Positions 26,392-34,451 of a stretch of DNA of 64,000 nt are shown piece by piece. The notes beneath the pieces are model-generated. The model searched no databases. It worked only from the letters and a program-made list of their open reading frames with translations, and had not been told where the DNA came from. A program made the position numbers and the translations under genes. The first letter of the stretch is position 1. Each line of letters begins with the position of its first letter. Source of the DNA: Fluviicoccus keumensis (GTDB taxonomy: Bacteria > Pseudomonadota > Gammaproteobacteria > Pseudomonadales > Moraxellaceae); contig NZ_SHKX01000011.1 of NCBI RefSeq assembly GCF_004217445.1, forward strand, positions 151,526 through 215,525. The letters are read 5' to 3'.

Positions 26392-26727
26392 ATGTCCATC
26401 AAGATGATCAGTATCCAGAATTTCCGCGAACACTACCGTCCCGGCCTGTTCATGATTGATGTGCGCGGCCCGGCCGAGTATCAGGCCCAGCATGTCGACG
26501 GCGCTCGACTTTATCCCCTCAACGAACTGAATCCCGCCCGGATCGAGGCCGATTTGCAGGCGCAGGGCCTGAAACATGAGGAACCGGTATTCGTGCTCTG
26601 CCAGGCAGGCATGCGGGCGCAGATGGCGGCGGCGCAACTGGTGCAGCAGACCGGCTTGAACGTGGTGGTGGTGGAGGGCGGCACCAACGCCTGCATGGGC
26701 GCGGGACTGCCCATCGTGCAAGGCTAG
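26392..26727 (+). CDS. Single-domain rhodanese (sulfurtransferase)
   Basis: The 111-residue protein is one rhodanese domain: FMIDVRGPAEYQAQHVDGARLYPL in the N-terminal half and the active-site loop CQAGMRA with the persulfide-forming Cys70. Such proteins carry sulfane sulfur, for example from glutathione persulfide to sulfite or to an acceptor protein. It shares an operon with the persulfide sensor, the exporter and the dioxygenase-like enzyme, the usual set of cst/big-type sulfide detoxification operons. No signal peptide is present, so it is cytoplasmic. Confidence 0.9.
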   Translation: MSIKMISIQNFREHYRPGLFMIDVRGPAEYQAQHVDGARLYPLNELNPARIEADLQAQGLKHEEPVFVLCQAGMRAQMAAAQLVQQTGLNVVVVEGGTNACMGAGLPIVQG

Positions 26728-26733
26728 GGCGGC

Positions 26734-27549
26734 ATGATCGCGCTGCTGATCGGCAGCCTGATCGGGCTGGTGCTGGGCCTGACCGGTGCGGGCGGTTCGA
26801 TTCTGGCGCTGCCGCTGTTGATGACCCTGCTGCACTTGCCGATGACCACCGCGAGCGGCCTGTCACTGGGAGCGGTCGGGCTGGCGGCCTGGCTGGGTGT
26901 GCTGCTGCGGTGGCGGTCGGGCCAGATCCAGTGGTTTCTGGTGGCGGTGATGGCCGGAGCCGGAGCGCTGCTGACGCCGGTGGGGCAGTGGTTGGGGCGA
27001 CAGTTTCCCGAGCCGGCGTTGCTGACGGCGTTTGCAGCCCTGGCCGCCTTGATCAGTATTCGCATGTGGCGTCAGGCCCGGCAACACCCCGAAGATACCC
27101 GCTTGTTGCGCGCCAGTCCTGAACTGGATGAGGCCGAGGGCGGGCCGGTATGCCGGTTGACCGGTAAGCCCCTTTACCTGCAATCACCGTGCGTGCTGCG
27201 TTTGCTATTGGCGGGCGCACTGGCGGGTGTGCTCTCCGGCCTGTTCGGTGTGGGCGGCGGCTTTGTGATTGTACCAATGCTGGTGTTGCTCACCAATCTG
27301 CCGATGCGCATGGCGGTGGCGACCTCACTGGGTGTGATCGGCGTGGTGTCCGTGGTCGGTTTTGGCAACTTCCTGCGTCTGCAAAGCCTGCCGATGCCGT
27401 TACTGCTGAGCCTGGTCGGTGGCGCGGTGCTGGGTATGGCGGCGGGCAGCGTGGTAGCCCGTCGCGTGGCCGGACCGGCGCTGCAGCAGGGCTTCGCCGT
27501 CATGGTGGCCCTGCTGGCGATGCAAACCTTATGGCGAGCCTGGAGTTAA
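26734..27549 (+). CDS. TauE/SafE family anion (sulfite) exporter
   Basis: The 271-residue membrane protein has about eight helices in two related halves, each opening with a Gly-rich motif: LIGLVLGLTGAGGSILALPLLM near residue 5 and LSGLFGVGGGFVIVPMLVLLTN near residue 168. This internal repeat defines TauE/SafE (PF01925). Members export sulfite, sulfoacetate or related anions. In this operon the likely cargo is sulfite or thiosulfate from persulfide oxidation; this is inference. It lies 6 bp after the rhodanese gene and 3 bp before the metallo-hydrolase gene. Confidence 0.88.
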   Translation: MIALLIGSLIGLVLGLTGAGGSILALPLLMTLLHLPMTTASGLSLGAVGLAAWLGVLLRWRSGQIQWFLVAVMAGAGALLTPVGQWLGRQFPEPALLTAFAALAALISIRMWRQARQHPEDTRLLRASPELDEAEGGPVCRLTGKPLYLQSPCVLRLLLAGALAGVLSGLFGVGGGFVIVPMLVLLTNLPMRMAVATSLGVIGVVSVVGFGNFLRLQSLPMPLLLSLVGGAVLGMAAGSVVARRVAGPALQQGFAVMVALLAMQTLWRAWS

Positions 27550-27552
27550 GAA

Positions 27553-28245
27553 ATGATCTTCCGTCAGTTGTTTGAACGCGAGTCCAGTACCTACACCTAT
27601 CTGATTGCGGATGAGCAGACTCGGCAGGCGCTGTTGATCGACCCGGTGAAGTCGGAACTGAACGGTTACCTGCAATTGCTGAGGGAACTGGATTTGCGGC
27701 TGGAACAGGTGATCGAGACCCATATCCATGCGGACCACGTGACGGCGGCAGGCAGCCTGCGTACCGCTACCGGCTGCCGAACCCTGCTGGGTGAGCCGAC
27801 CTCCAGCGAGTGCGTCAGCGCTACTTTCCGCGAAGGCGACCGCCTGTCCGTGGGCAACCTGACCTTGCAGGTGATGTATACCCCCGGCCATACCAGCGAC
27901 TCCTATTCTTTCCTGCTGGAAACCGGCAACCGCCGCCTGCTGTTTACCGGCGACACCCTGTTGATTCGCGGTACCGGCCGCACTGATTTCCAGAATGGCG
28001 ACGCCGCTGCCCAGTACCGCAGCCTGCAACGCCTGCTGGCCTTGCCCGGCGATACCGAAGTCTGGCCCGGCCATGATTACAAGGGCTGGACTTCCAGTAC
28101 CATTGCCGAGGAACGTGCCCATAACCCCCGCTTGCAGGTGACTGATGAGGCCGCGTACGTGCAGCTGATGGCCAACCTGAAATTGCCCAACCCGCGCCTG
28201 ATGGATGTAGCCGTCCCCGCCAACCGCGCCTGCGGCGAGGAATAA
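27553..28245 (+). CDS. Metallo-beta-lactamase-fold protein, persulfide dioxygenase (ETHE1)-like
   Basis: The 230-residue protein has the metal motif THIHADH at residues 56-62, then TPGHTSDSYSF, FTGDTLLIRGTGRTDFQNGD and WPGHDYKGW. The GTGRTDFQ block is characteristic of ETHE1/Blh persulfide dioxygenases, which oxidise glutathione persulfide to sulfite using mononuclear iron, rather than of glyoxalase II. It completes a short pathway: persulfide is sensed by the CsoR-family protein, handled by rhodanese and this enzyme, and sulfite leaves through TauE/SafE. No sulfide:quinone oxidoreductase gene is next to it. Confidence 0.87.
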   Translation: MIFRQLFERESSTYTYLIADEQTRQALLIDPVKSELNGYLQLLRELDLRLEQVIETHIHADHVTAAGSLRTATGCRTLLGEPTSSECVSATFREGDRLSVGNLTLQVMYTPGHTSDSYSFLLETGNRRLLFTGDTLLIRGTGRTDFQNGDAAAQYRSLQRLLALPGDTEVWPGHDYKGWTSSTIAEERAHNPRLQVTDEAAYVQLMANLKLPNPRLMDVAVPANRACGEE

Positions 28246-28302
28246 ACCCGCCCGCTGCCGGACTGTGGCATCATCCGCGTTTTACCGTTGCGGATGCCGT
28301 TC

Positions 28303-29292
28303 ATGTCTTCGCTGTCGCTGGATGATTACTCCCGGCTGTCCCCCGATCTGGTGATCAACGCCGTGGAAAGCACTGGTCGCCTGAGTGATGCCCGGGTCAT
28401 GGCGCTGAACAGCTATGAGAACCGGGTCTATCAGGTGGGCATTGAAGAGTCGCTGCCGCTGATCGCCAAGTTCTACCGTCCCGCCCGCTGGAGCGATGCC
28501 CAGATTCAGGAAGAGCATGATTTCTGCCGCGAACTGGCCGCGGCGGAGCTGCCTGTGGTCGGCCCGGTGCCGGATGACGCCAGCCGCACGCTTAACGATT
28601 TCGAGGATTACCGCTTCACCCTGTTCCAGCGCAAAGGCGGGCAAGCCCCTGAGCCGGGTGACTACGAACAATTGCATCGCATTGGCATGTTGCTGGGTCG
28701 CATGCACGCCATTGGCCGTCAAAAGCCTTTTGTGCATCGTCCGGCGCTGACGCTTGCCCGTTTTCTGGATACTCCCTCACACGTTGTACAGTCCGGCGGC
28801 TTCCTGCCGTCTAGCCTTAATGATCGTTACGCCGCGGTGATCGCCCGCTTGCGCCAGCAGATTGCCGCGACCGGGTTGGAAGATGCCGCTTACATCCGCA
28901 CGCATGGCGACTGTCATCCCGGCAACATCCTGTGGACGCGCGACGACGGGCCGTGGCTGGTGGATTTTGACGATTGCCAGTCCGCTCCGGCGGTGCAGGA
29001 CCTGTGGATGCTGTTGGCCGGAACCCGTCACGAACAGGAATTGCAACTGGCGGAAATGCTGGACGGCTACAGCATGTTCTGTGACTTCAACGCGTCGGAA
29101 CTGGTGCTGGTGGAAGGGCTGCGCAGCCTGCGCATGATCCATTACGCCGGGTGGCTGGCCTCGCGCTGGGACGATCCGGCCTTTCCGCGCTACTTCCCCT
29201 GGTTCAACAGTCCCGGCTACTGGGAGCAGCATGTGGCGGAGCTGGAACAGCAGGTAGTGCTGATGGACGAGGAGCCGCTGCGCCTGCTGTAA
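28303..29292 (+). CDS. srkA: Stress response serine/threonine kinase (SrkA/YihE)
   Basis: The 329-residue choline-kinase-fold protein matches SrkA/YihE: LNSYENRVYQVGIEE near residue 33, IAKFYRPARWSDAQIQEEHDF, the catalytic-loop motif THGDCHPGNILW and the metal motif LVDFDDCQ. SrkA is a cytoplasmic Ser/Thr kinase reported to protect cells from envelope and oxidative stress. Two upstream in-frame starts (TTG 28288, ATG 28294) exist; ATG 28303 is chosen because family members begin near it. It follows the sulfur operon by 57 bp, possibly with its own promoter. Confidence 0.88.
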   Translation: MSSLSLDDYSRLSPDLVINAVESTGRLSDARVMALNSYENRVYQVGIEESLPLIAKFYRPARWSDAQIQEEHDFCRELAAAELPVVGPVPDDASRTLNDFEDYRFTLFQRKGGQAPEPGDYEQLHRIGMLLGRMHAIGRQKPFVHRPALTLARFLDTPSHVVQSGGFLPSSLNDRYAAVIARLRQQIAATGLEDAAYIRTHGDCHPGNILWTRDDGPWLVDFDDCQSAPAVQDLWMLLAGTRHEQELQLAEMLDGYSMFCDFNASELVLVEGLRSLRMIHYAGWLASRWDDPAFPRYFPWFNSPGYWEQHVAELEQQVVLMDEEPLRLL

Positions 29293-29321
29293 GAATTCGT
29301 GTCCGGCGGCTGCACAGCCAT

Positions 29322-29342
29322 ACAGAAAATACGGTTTTCTGT
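29322..29342. promoter_or_regulatory. Perfect dyad ACAGAAAA-N5-TTTTCTGT upstream of the desaturase operon
   Basis: Two perfect 8-bp arms with a five-base spacer (TACGG) occupy the space between the expected -35 region and a TAGATT -10 element at 29345-29350, 42 bp before the desaturase ATG. Position and symmetry fit a repressor operator. DesT/FabR-type TetR proteins control similar desaturase operons, but this site was not matched to a known consensus and no regulator gene is adjacent. Confidence 0.6.
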
Positions 29343-29344
29343 GC

Positions 29345-29350
29345 TAGATT
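29345..29350 (+). promoter_or_regulatory. -10 element of the desaturase operon
   Basis: TAGATT lies 33 bp before the desaturase ATG. No good -35 hexamer is seen 17 bp upstream, because that region is taken up by the dyad, consistent with a regulated promoter. Confidence 0.45.
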
Positions 29351-29383
29351 GCGCGCCTCTTTCACCCTTGAAAACAGCCCGCC

Positions 29384-30535
29384 ATGACCGAACTGCTGGA
29401 GCCCCGGACGGCCGACCGCCCCCTGACCGCCGCCACCCCGAATGATGACGCCCGTCTTGATGCCATCGAACAGGAATTCGAAGCGATCCGCGCCCGCGCC
29501 CGGGCGCAACTGGGTGCGGAGGACGTGGCCTACATCCGCCGCTTGCGCCGCAATTCGCGGCTGGCGGAGGTCGCCGGTCGCGGGCTGCTGTGGTTCGGTC
29601 GCGGGCCGCTCAGCTTTATCGCCGGCACCGGGCTGGTGTGGCTGCACCGCAATCTGGAAGCCATCGAGATCGGCCACAACGTACTGCACGGCCAGTACGA
29701 CTATTTTCCGGAGATTCCGGAGTTCCACGCCCACAATTTCAAGTGGAAAGCCCCGATTGACGAGGAAGGCTGGCGGCGCGAGCACAACGCCATGCACCAT
29801 GTGCACACCAATGTCTATGAAAAGGATCCCGACCTGAACCACGGCCTGCTGCGCACCAACGCCCAGACGCCGTGGAATCCGGCGCACCGCTGGCAGGTGC
29901 CGCTGTACATGTTCGGCGTCTATCCCACTATGCTGTACCGCTTCAACGGCCAGAACCTGGGCTTCGCGCAGGACTATCGCGCCGAGGCCTTCCCGGCTGG
30001 CAACGAAGGCTATGCGCTGGTCGATACCGGCGGCCAGTCGCTGGAAGAACGCCAGAAGCGCAACAGCCGCTCCATCAACCGCGTGCTGTTCAAGGAGTAT
30101 GCCGTCTTCCCGGCGCTGGCGCTGCTGACCGGGCGTTCGCCGCTGCGGGTGCTGGCGGGCAACGCCATCGCCGACATGGTCAACAACTACTGGATCGGCC
30201 TGACCATCCAGGCCACGCATTTCACCGAACCGTTGCAACCGGAAGACGCCATCGACCACAAGGGCCGCTGGTACCTGTCGCAGCTGGATTCGTCGGTGAA
30301 CTTCAAGGGCAGCCGCCGCATGAGCATCCTCTGGGGGCACCTTAATTACCAGATCGAGCATCATCTGTTTCCGGACATTCCCTCGCACCGTTACCCGGAC
30401 ATGGCGAAGGAAGTGAAGGCGGTCTGCGCCAAGCACGGCATCACCTACAAGCTCAACGACAGCTGGGGCAAGGCCATCCGCAATTATGTGAAGGTGATGT
30501 GGAAATATTCCTTCCCCAACAAGGCGGAGGCCTGA
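29384..30535 (+). CDS. Membrane fatty-acid desaturase (acyl-CoA desaturase type)
   Basis: The 383-residue protein has the three histidine boxes of di-iron desaturases: HNVLH, HNAMHHVH and QIEHHLFPDIP. The QxxHH third box with a following Phe-Pro-Asp is typical of PF00487 desaturases similar to DesB/DesA3-type acyl desaturases. It should insert a double bond in fatty acyl chains of membrane lipids, using electrons from the reductase encoded 3 bp downstream. Regiospecificity cannot be told. A dyad and -10 element precede it. Confidence 0.9.
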   Translation: MTELLEPRTADRPLTAATPNDDARLDAIEQEFEAIRARARAQLGAEDVAYIRRLRRNSRLAEVAGRGLLWFGRGPLSFIAGTGLVWLHRNLEAIEIGHNVLHGQYDYFPEIPEFHAHNFKWKAPIDEEGWRREHNAMHHVHTNVYEKDPDLNHGLLRTNAQTPWNPAHRWQVPLYMFGVYPTMLYRFNGQNLGFAQDYRAEAFPAGNEGYALVDTGGQSLEERQKRNSRSINRVLFKEYAVFPALALLTGRSPLRVLAGNAIADMVNNYWIGLTIQATHFTEPLQPEDAIDHKGRWYLSQLDSSVNFKGSRRMSILWGHLNYQIEHHLFPDIPSHRYPDMAKEVKAVCAKHGITYKLNDSWGKAIRNYVKVMWKYSFPNKAEA

Positions 30536-30538
30536 TCC

Positions 30539-31633
30539 ATGTTGCAGGCATTGAAGGCTCGCGCCAGCGTCCGGGCATTGCAGTGGCTGGGACGGGACCG
30601 GATGGACTATCTGGCTTCCAACACCATGACGGTGCTGAACCGCGCCGTGAATGACTTCCTGTGGACCTATGAGCTAAAGGCGGTGGTCACCGCAGTCCAT
30701 GACGAAGCGCCGGGCGTGAAAACCTTCACTCTGATGCCGAACCAGCACTGGAAGGGGATGCAGGCGGGGCAATATGTGGAAGTGACGGTGGACGTCGACT
30801 GCCAGTCACTGACCCGTTGTTATAGTCCGACCGTGCTTCCGGGCGGCGGTATCAGCATCACCGTCAAGCGCGCCGGGCTGGGCGAAGTCTCCGGCTGGAT
30901 GCACGACTGGCTGAAGCCGGGCGGGGTGGTGGGGTTGAGCCAGGCGCAGGGGTGTTTCCGCTATCGCGGGCAGGACAAGCTGCTGTTCCTGTGCGCCGGG
31001 TCGGGGATTACGCCCTGTCATGCCATGATTGCCGAGCGTCTGGCCTCGGGGGATGCGGTGGATATGCAACTGCATGCCCGTTTCGCCAGCGCAAAGGACG
31101 TGATTTTTGCCGACAGCCTGCGCGGCTGGAAAGAGCGGCTGTCGGTGGATATCGCGCTGAGCCGGGAAACGGCGGAAGGCTTTTCAGCGCCGTTGACCAT
31201 TGAGAACTTCGAGGCCCGCTATCCCGACTTCCGTGACCGCGACATCTACCTCTGCGGTCCTGCCGGATTCATGGAAAGCATGGTGTTGCTGCTGACAGAG
31301 CTGGGCTACAACCTGGGCCGTCTGCATACCGAGCGTTTCACGCTGGCCGGGGTGGAAAGCGTGGGTACGATCGATTTCCAGAGCGCGCCGCCGGAAATCC
31401 GCTTCAACCACCTCAATACCACGGTGCAATTGACGGCGGACGATGCGGGGCTGACCCTGCTGGAAGCGGCGCGCCGTCACGGCGTGCCGGTGGAGTCGGG
31501 TTGCTGCAAGGGCATGTGCGGCAGTTGCAAGCTGACGCTGAAGGAAGGGAAGGTGAGCGGCAATGCCCTGGGGCAGGCCGTGTACCTGTGCACGTCCTAC
31601 CCTGATTCCGCCAAGGTGGTGTTGGACGCCTGA
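30539..31633 (+). CDS. Ferredoxin-NAD(P)H reductase with C-terminal [2Fe-2S] domain, desaturase partner
   Basis: The 364-residue protein has an FAD-binding domain (QYVEVTVDVDCQSLTRCYSP near residue 78), an NAD(P)-binding domain (LFLCAGSGITPCHAMI and IYLCGPAGFMESM) and a plant-type [2Fe-2S] ferredoxin domain with cysteines in ESGCCKGMCGSC and a fourth in VYLC. This is the layout of reductases that feed membrane desaturases and oxygenases. It directly follows the desaturase gene (3-bp gap), so electron flow NAD(P)H to FAD to [2Fe-2S] to desaturase is very likely. Confidence 0.92.
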   Translation: MLQALKARASVRALQWLGRDRMDYLASNTMTVLNRAVNDFLWTYELKAVVTAVHDEAPGVKTFTLMPNQHWKGMQAGQYVEVTVDVDCQSLTRCYSPTVLPGGGISITVKRAGLGEVSGWMHDWLKPGGVVGLSQAQGCFRYRGQDKLLFLCAGSGITPCHAMIAERLASGDAVDMQLHARFASAKDVIFADSLRGWKERLSVDIALSRETAEGFSAPLTIENFEARYPDFRDRDIYLCGPAGFMESMVLLLTELGYNLGRLHTERFTLAGVESVGTIDFQSAPPEIRFNHLNTTVQLTADDAGLTLLEAARRHGVPVESGCCKGMCGSCKLTLKEGKVSGNALGQAVYLCTSYPDSAKVVLDA

Positions 31634-31637
31634 GCGT

Positions 31638-32450
31638 TCAGCCGCCGCTGGTGCGAATGGAGCCGACGCACTCGGGCAGGCCCGGGGCAATGGCTTCCGC
31701 CACCCGTTGCCCGAAATCCGTGCCGATGGTTGCCAGCGCCTCGGCGCGCGCCTTGAAGTAGCGCTGCCCCAGCGGGCTTTGCGCGAATTGCAGGTAGCCT
31801 TGCAGCTGTTCTGCCGTCAATCCGCCGTAGAGATTGGCCAGCGAGCGCCGCACCTGACGGCTCATGAAGCCCACCCGGTTGCGCTTGGCGATGTTCAGCC
31901 CGATGTGCGAGCCGGGAATCTGCATCAGCGCCAGGCAGTCATAGGTATCCAGCCGTTCGATCAGCGCATCGGCGCTGGCCATGAACACGGCATTCAACGC
32001 CTCGTTCAGCTGAACAGCTTTCAGTAATTCCTGCGTTTCGGGGCCTGTGCCCGCAGCCGGAGTATTCAGCCGCTCCCGGAAGCTGGTTTCCGCCCGCAGC
32101 ACCGCCTGTCCAGTGGGCGACTGATAGAAGTCGATCACCGCCTGCATGTCCTCGCCGCTCAGGGTTCGTGACAGCTCCTGCTGCAGTTGCGTATCGGTGA
32201 AGGGATTGTCGATCGTACTCTGGATGGTACCGCGTACCTCGTCCAGAAAGCGCTGCGGAATCCATTGCGTCACATCCGGGTCATACAGCGGCGTTTCCAG
32301 AAAATAGAGCGGCGTGCGGAAGCGGCTGGCCTGCAACAGTTCCGCCGCATTGGCCTTGGGAATCGGAGGCGGCAGGGGGACGGACTGGCAGGCGGCCAGC
32401 AACAGCGCGGACAGCAGGGGGAGGATTCGCCGCATCGTGGTTTTTCTCAT
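31638..32450 (-). CDS. Outer-membrane-type lipoprotein with two DUF2059-like segments
   Basis: The product (270 residues from ATG 32450) starts with a lipoprotein signal, LLSALLLAACQS, where Cys is the lipidation site and the following Gln-Ser does not signal inner-membrane retention. The mature part has two similar segments: LSGEDMQAVIDFYQSPTGQ near residue 100 and LTAEQLQGYLQFAQSPLGQ near residue 212. Both resemble the core of DUF2059, so the protein may come from a domain duplication. The function is unknown. A TTG at 32459 would overlap the LysR gene by 4 bp; the ATG gives a normal signal peptide. It is probably co-transcribed with the LysR gene upstream. Confidence 0.75.
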   Translation of the reverse strand: MRKTTMRRILPLLSALLLAACQSVPLPPPIPKANAAELLQASRFRTPLYFLETPLYDPDVTQWIPQRFLDEVRGTIQSTIDNPFTDTQLQQELSRTLSGEDMQAVIDFYQSPTGQAVLRAETSFRERLNTPAAGTGPETQELLKAVQLNEALNAVFMASADALIERLDTYDCLALMQIPGSHIGLNIAKRNRVGFMSRQVRRSLANLYGGLTAEQLQGYLQFAQSPLGQRYFKARAEALATIGTDFGQRVAEAIAPGLPECVGSIRTSGG

Positions 32451-32455
32451 GTCAT

Positions 32456-33337
32456 TCAAGCCGGGGCATCGCGATCCCGCCGCAGCATCTCCAGCATGGC
32501 GCCGGCCGCCCGCGACAGGGTTCTGCGAGGATGATACACCACCCCCAGACTGCGATGCATTTCGACGCCGGACAGCGGCAGCAGCACCATGTCCTCGTTG
32601 GCCATGCTGGCGGGCAGCACGCTCCAGCCCAAGCCGATCGACACCATCATGCGGATGGTTTCCAGGTAATTGGTAGCCATGGTCACGTTCAGTTCCAGGT
32701 GCGATTCCTGAAACAGCTTCGCAGCAATCTGGCGGGTGAAGGTATTCAGCGACGGCAGGATGGCGGGATGGCTGGTCAGATCCGGCAAGGCCAGCCCCGG
32801 CTTGCTGGCCAGCGGATGATCGCGTCCGGCGACAAAGGCGAGGGGGTCATCCCAGATTTCCTCGGCCAGCAGGCGCGCATCCGGTACCGGCGGCAGGGTG
32901 ACGATGCCCAGCTCCAGATCACCGCTCAGCACGGATTCGTAAGCCTCCTCCGAGTCGATGAACTGGATGTCCAGCCGTACGTCCGGATACTGCTGCGAGA
33001 AGCGGCGCAGCGTCGGCGGCAGGCGGTGGAGGCCGATATGGTGGGAGGTGCCGATGCGCAGCACGCCGGTAATCGGGCCGCTGAGATCGGCGATGCTTTT
33101 GCGGATGTCGTCGAAATCCAGCAGCCACTGGCGGGCGCGGGGCAGCAACGCCCGTCCCGCCTCGGTCAGTTGCACGCGGCGGCCGACGCGGTCAAACAAC
33201 TGCACGCCCAGCGACTCTTCCAGATTGCTGACGCGCTTGCTGATGGCGGGCTGGGTCAGGAACAGCCGCTCGGCGGCTTGCGAGAAGGACTCGGTGCGGG
33301 CGACCTCGATGAAGGCCAGAACGTCGGCGGTATTCAT
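32456..33337 (-). CDS. LysR-family transcriptional regulator
   Basis: The 293-residue protein has an N-terminal winged helix-turn-helix (FSQAAERLFLTQPAISKRVSNLEESLGVQLFDR, residues 18-50) and a C-terminal periplasmic-binding-protein-like effector domain (residues about 90-290). In Pseudomonas a LysR gene lies beside leuC; here leuC is about 2.2 kb away beyond a cyclase and a GTPase gene, so a link to leucine synthesis is only a guess. The effector is unknown. It is divergent from the GAF-GGDEF gene with a 130-bp gap. Confidence 0.88.
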   Translation of the reverse strand: MNTADVLAFIEVARTESFSQAAERLFLTQPAISKRVSNLEESLGVQLFDRVGRRVQLTEAGRALLPRARQWLLDFDDIRKSIADLSGPITGVLRIGTSHHIGLHRLPPTLRRFSQQYPDVRLDIQFIDSEEAYESVLSGDLELGIVTLPPVPDARLLAEEIWDDPLAFVAGRDHPLASKPGLALPDLTSHPAILPSLNTFTRQIAAKLFQESHLELNVTMATNYLETIRMMVSIGLGWSVLPASMANEDMVLLPLSGVEMHRSLGVVYHPRRTLSRAAGAMLEMLRRDRDAPA

Positions 33338-33467
33338 GGGATGCCGTGGTTTTATGAATTGTGACTGAAGTATAAAACTTTTCTATTGTCGGGCGAGGGC
33401 GGATCGGGGGAGTATTGGCGGATATTCGTATTCCCGCCAGACCGGCTCCGGCGGCAAGGAGTGGTGC

Positions 33468-34430
33468 ATGCAAGTCCCCGATTTTCCGCCGGATGAAGAT
33501 GTCCGCCTGCGTACCCTGATGTCGCTGAACATTCTCGATACGCTGCCGGAAGAGCGTTTTGACCGCCTGACGCGCCTCGCGCAGCGGGTTTTCCGGGTGC
33601 CGATCGCGCTGGTCAGTCTGATCGACAGCAACCGCCAGTGGTTCAAGTCCTGCCAGGGGCTGGAGGTGCGCGAAACGCCGCGCGACGTTTCCTTCTGCGC
33701 CCACGCCATTCTCGGCAACGACCTGCTGGTGATCCCCGATGCCGCCGCCGACGCCCGCTTTGCCGACAATCCGCTGGTGACGGGCGAGCCATGCATCCGC
33801 TTTTACGCCGGTTCCCCGCTGAAAGCACCGAACGGAAGCCTGCTGGGCACGCTGTGCGTGATTGACCGGCAGCCCCGGGAGTTCAGCCAGGAGGATCGTG
33901 ACGCCCTGCGTGACCTGGCTGCTATCGTCGAGCAGGAGTTGGCCATCCTGTTCCTGGCGACCATGGATGAACTGACCGGCGTCTGCAATCGTCGCGGCTT
34001 CATGATGCTGGCGCCGCAAGTGCTGAAGCTGTGCCAGCGCCAGCTGACGCCCGCGACGCTGGCTTTCTTCGATCTTGATGGCCTGAAGCCGGTCAACGAC
34101 CGCTTCGGGCATGGCGAAGGGGATGTGGCGCTGACGGTGTTCGCCGCCCATTTGCGGCGCAGCCTGCGCGCATCCGATCTGGTGGCGCGGCTGGGCGGCG
34201 ACGAGTTCGCGGCGTTGTGCATCGACACCACCCGCGAGAAGGTGACGACCGTCATCGAGCGCTTGCGGGAAGGGCTGGAGGCCCATAACCGCGAGGCGGA
34301 GCGGGGCTATGAAATCCGCTTCTCGTGCGGCGTGGTGCAGGTGGACCCGGAGAATGCGCTGTCGCTGGACGCGTTGCTGCGCGAAGGGGATGTGCTGATG
34401 TACGAGAGCAAGGCCGGGCGGGCGCGCTAG
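33468..34430 (+). CDS. GAF-GGDEF diguanylate cyclase
   Basis: The 320-residue cytoplasmic protein has an N-terminal GAF domain (residues about 20-150, with QWFKSCQGLEVRETPRDVSFC) and a C-terminal GGDEF domain (residues about 160-318). The active site is intact (LARLGGDEF-type block reading VARLGGDEFAAL) and an allosteric RxxD inhibitory site (RASD) lies five residues before it. It should make cyclic di-GMP from GTP in response to a GAF ligand and be subject to product inhibition. The target of its signal is unknown; the polysaccharide locus and fimV in this window are typical c-di-GMP-linked functions. Confidence 0.92.
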   Translation: MQVPDFPPDEDVRLRTLMSLNILDTLPEERFDRLTRLAQRVFRVPIALVSLIDSNRQWFKSCQGLEVRETPRDVSFCAHAILGNDLLVIPDAAADARFADNPLVTGEPCIRFYAGSPLKAPNGSLLGTLCVIDRQPREFSQEDRDALRDLAAIVEQELAILFLATMDELTGVCNRRGFMMLAPQVLKLCQRQLTPATLAFFDLDGLKPVNDRFGHGEGDVALTVFAAHLRRSLRASDLVARLGGDEFAALCIDTTREKVTTVIERLREGLEAHNREAERGYEIRFSCGVVQVDPENALSLDALLREGDVLMYESKAGRAR

Positions 34431-34451
34431 GGCGGTGCCCGGCTCGCCGCG

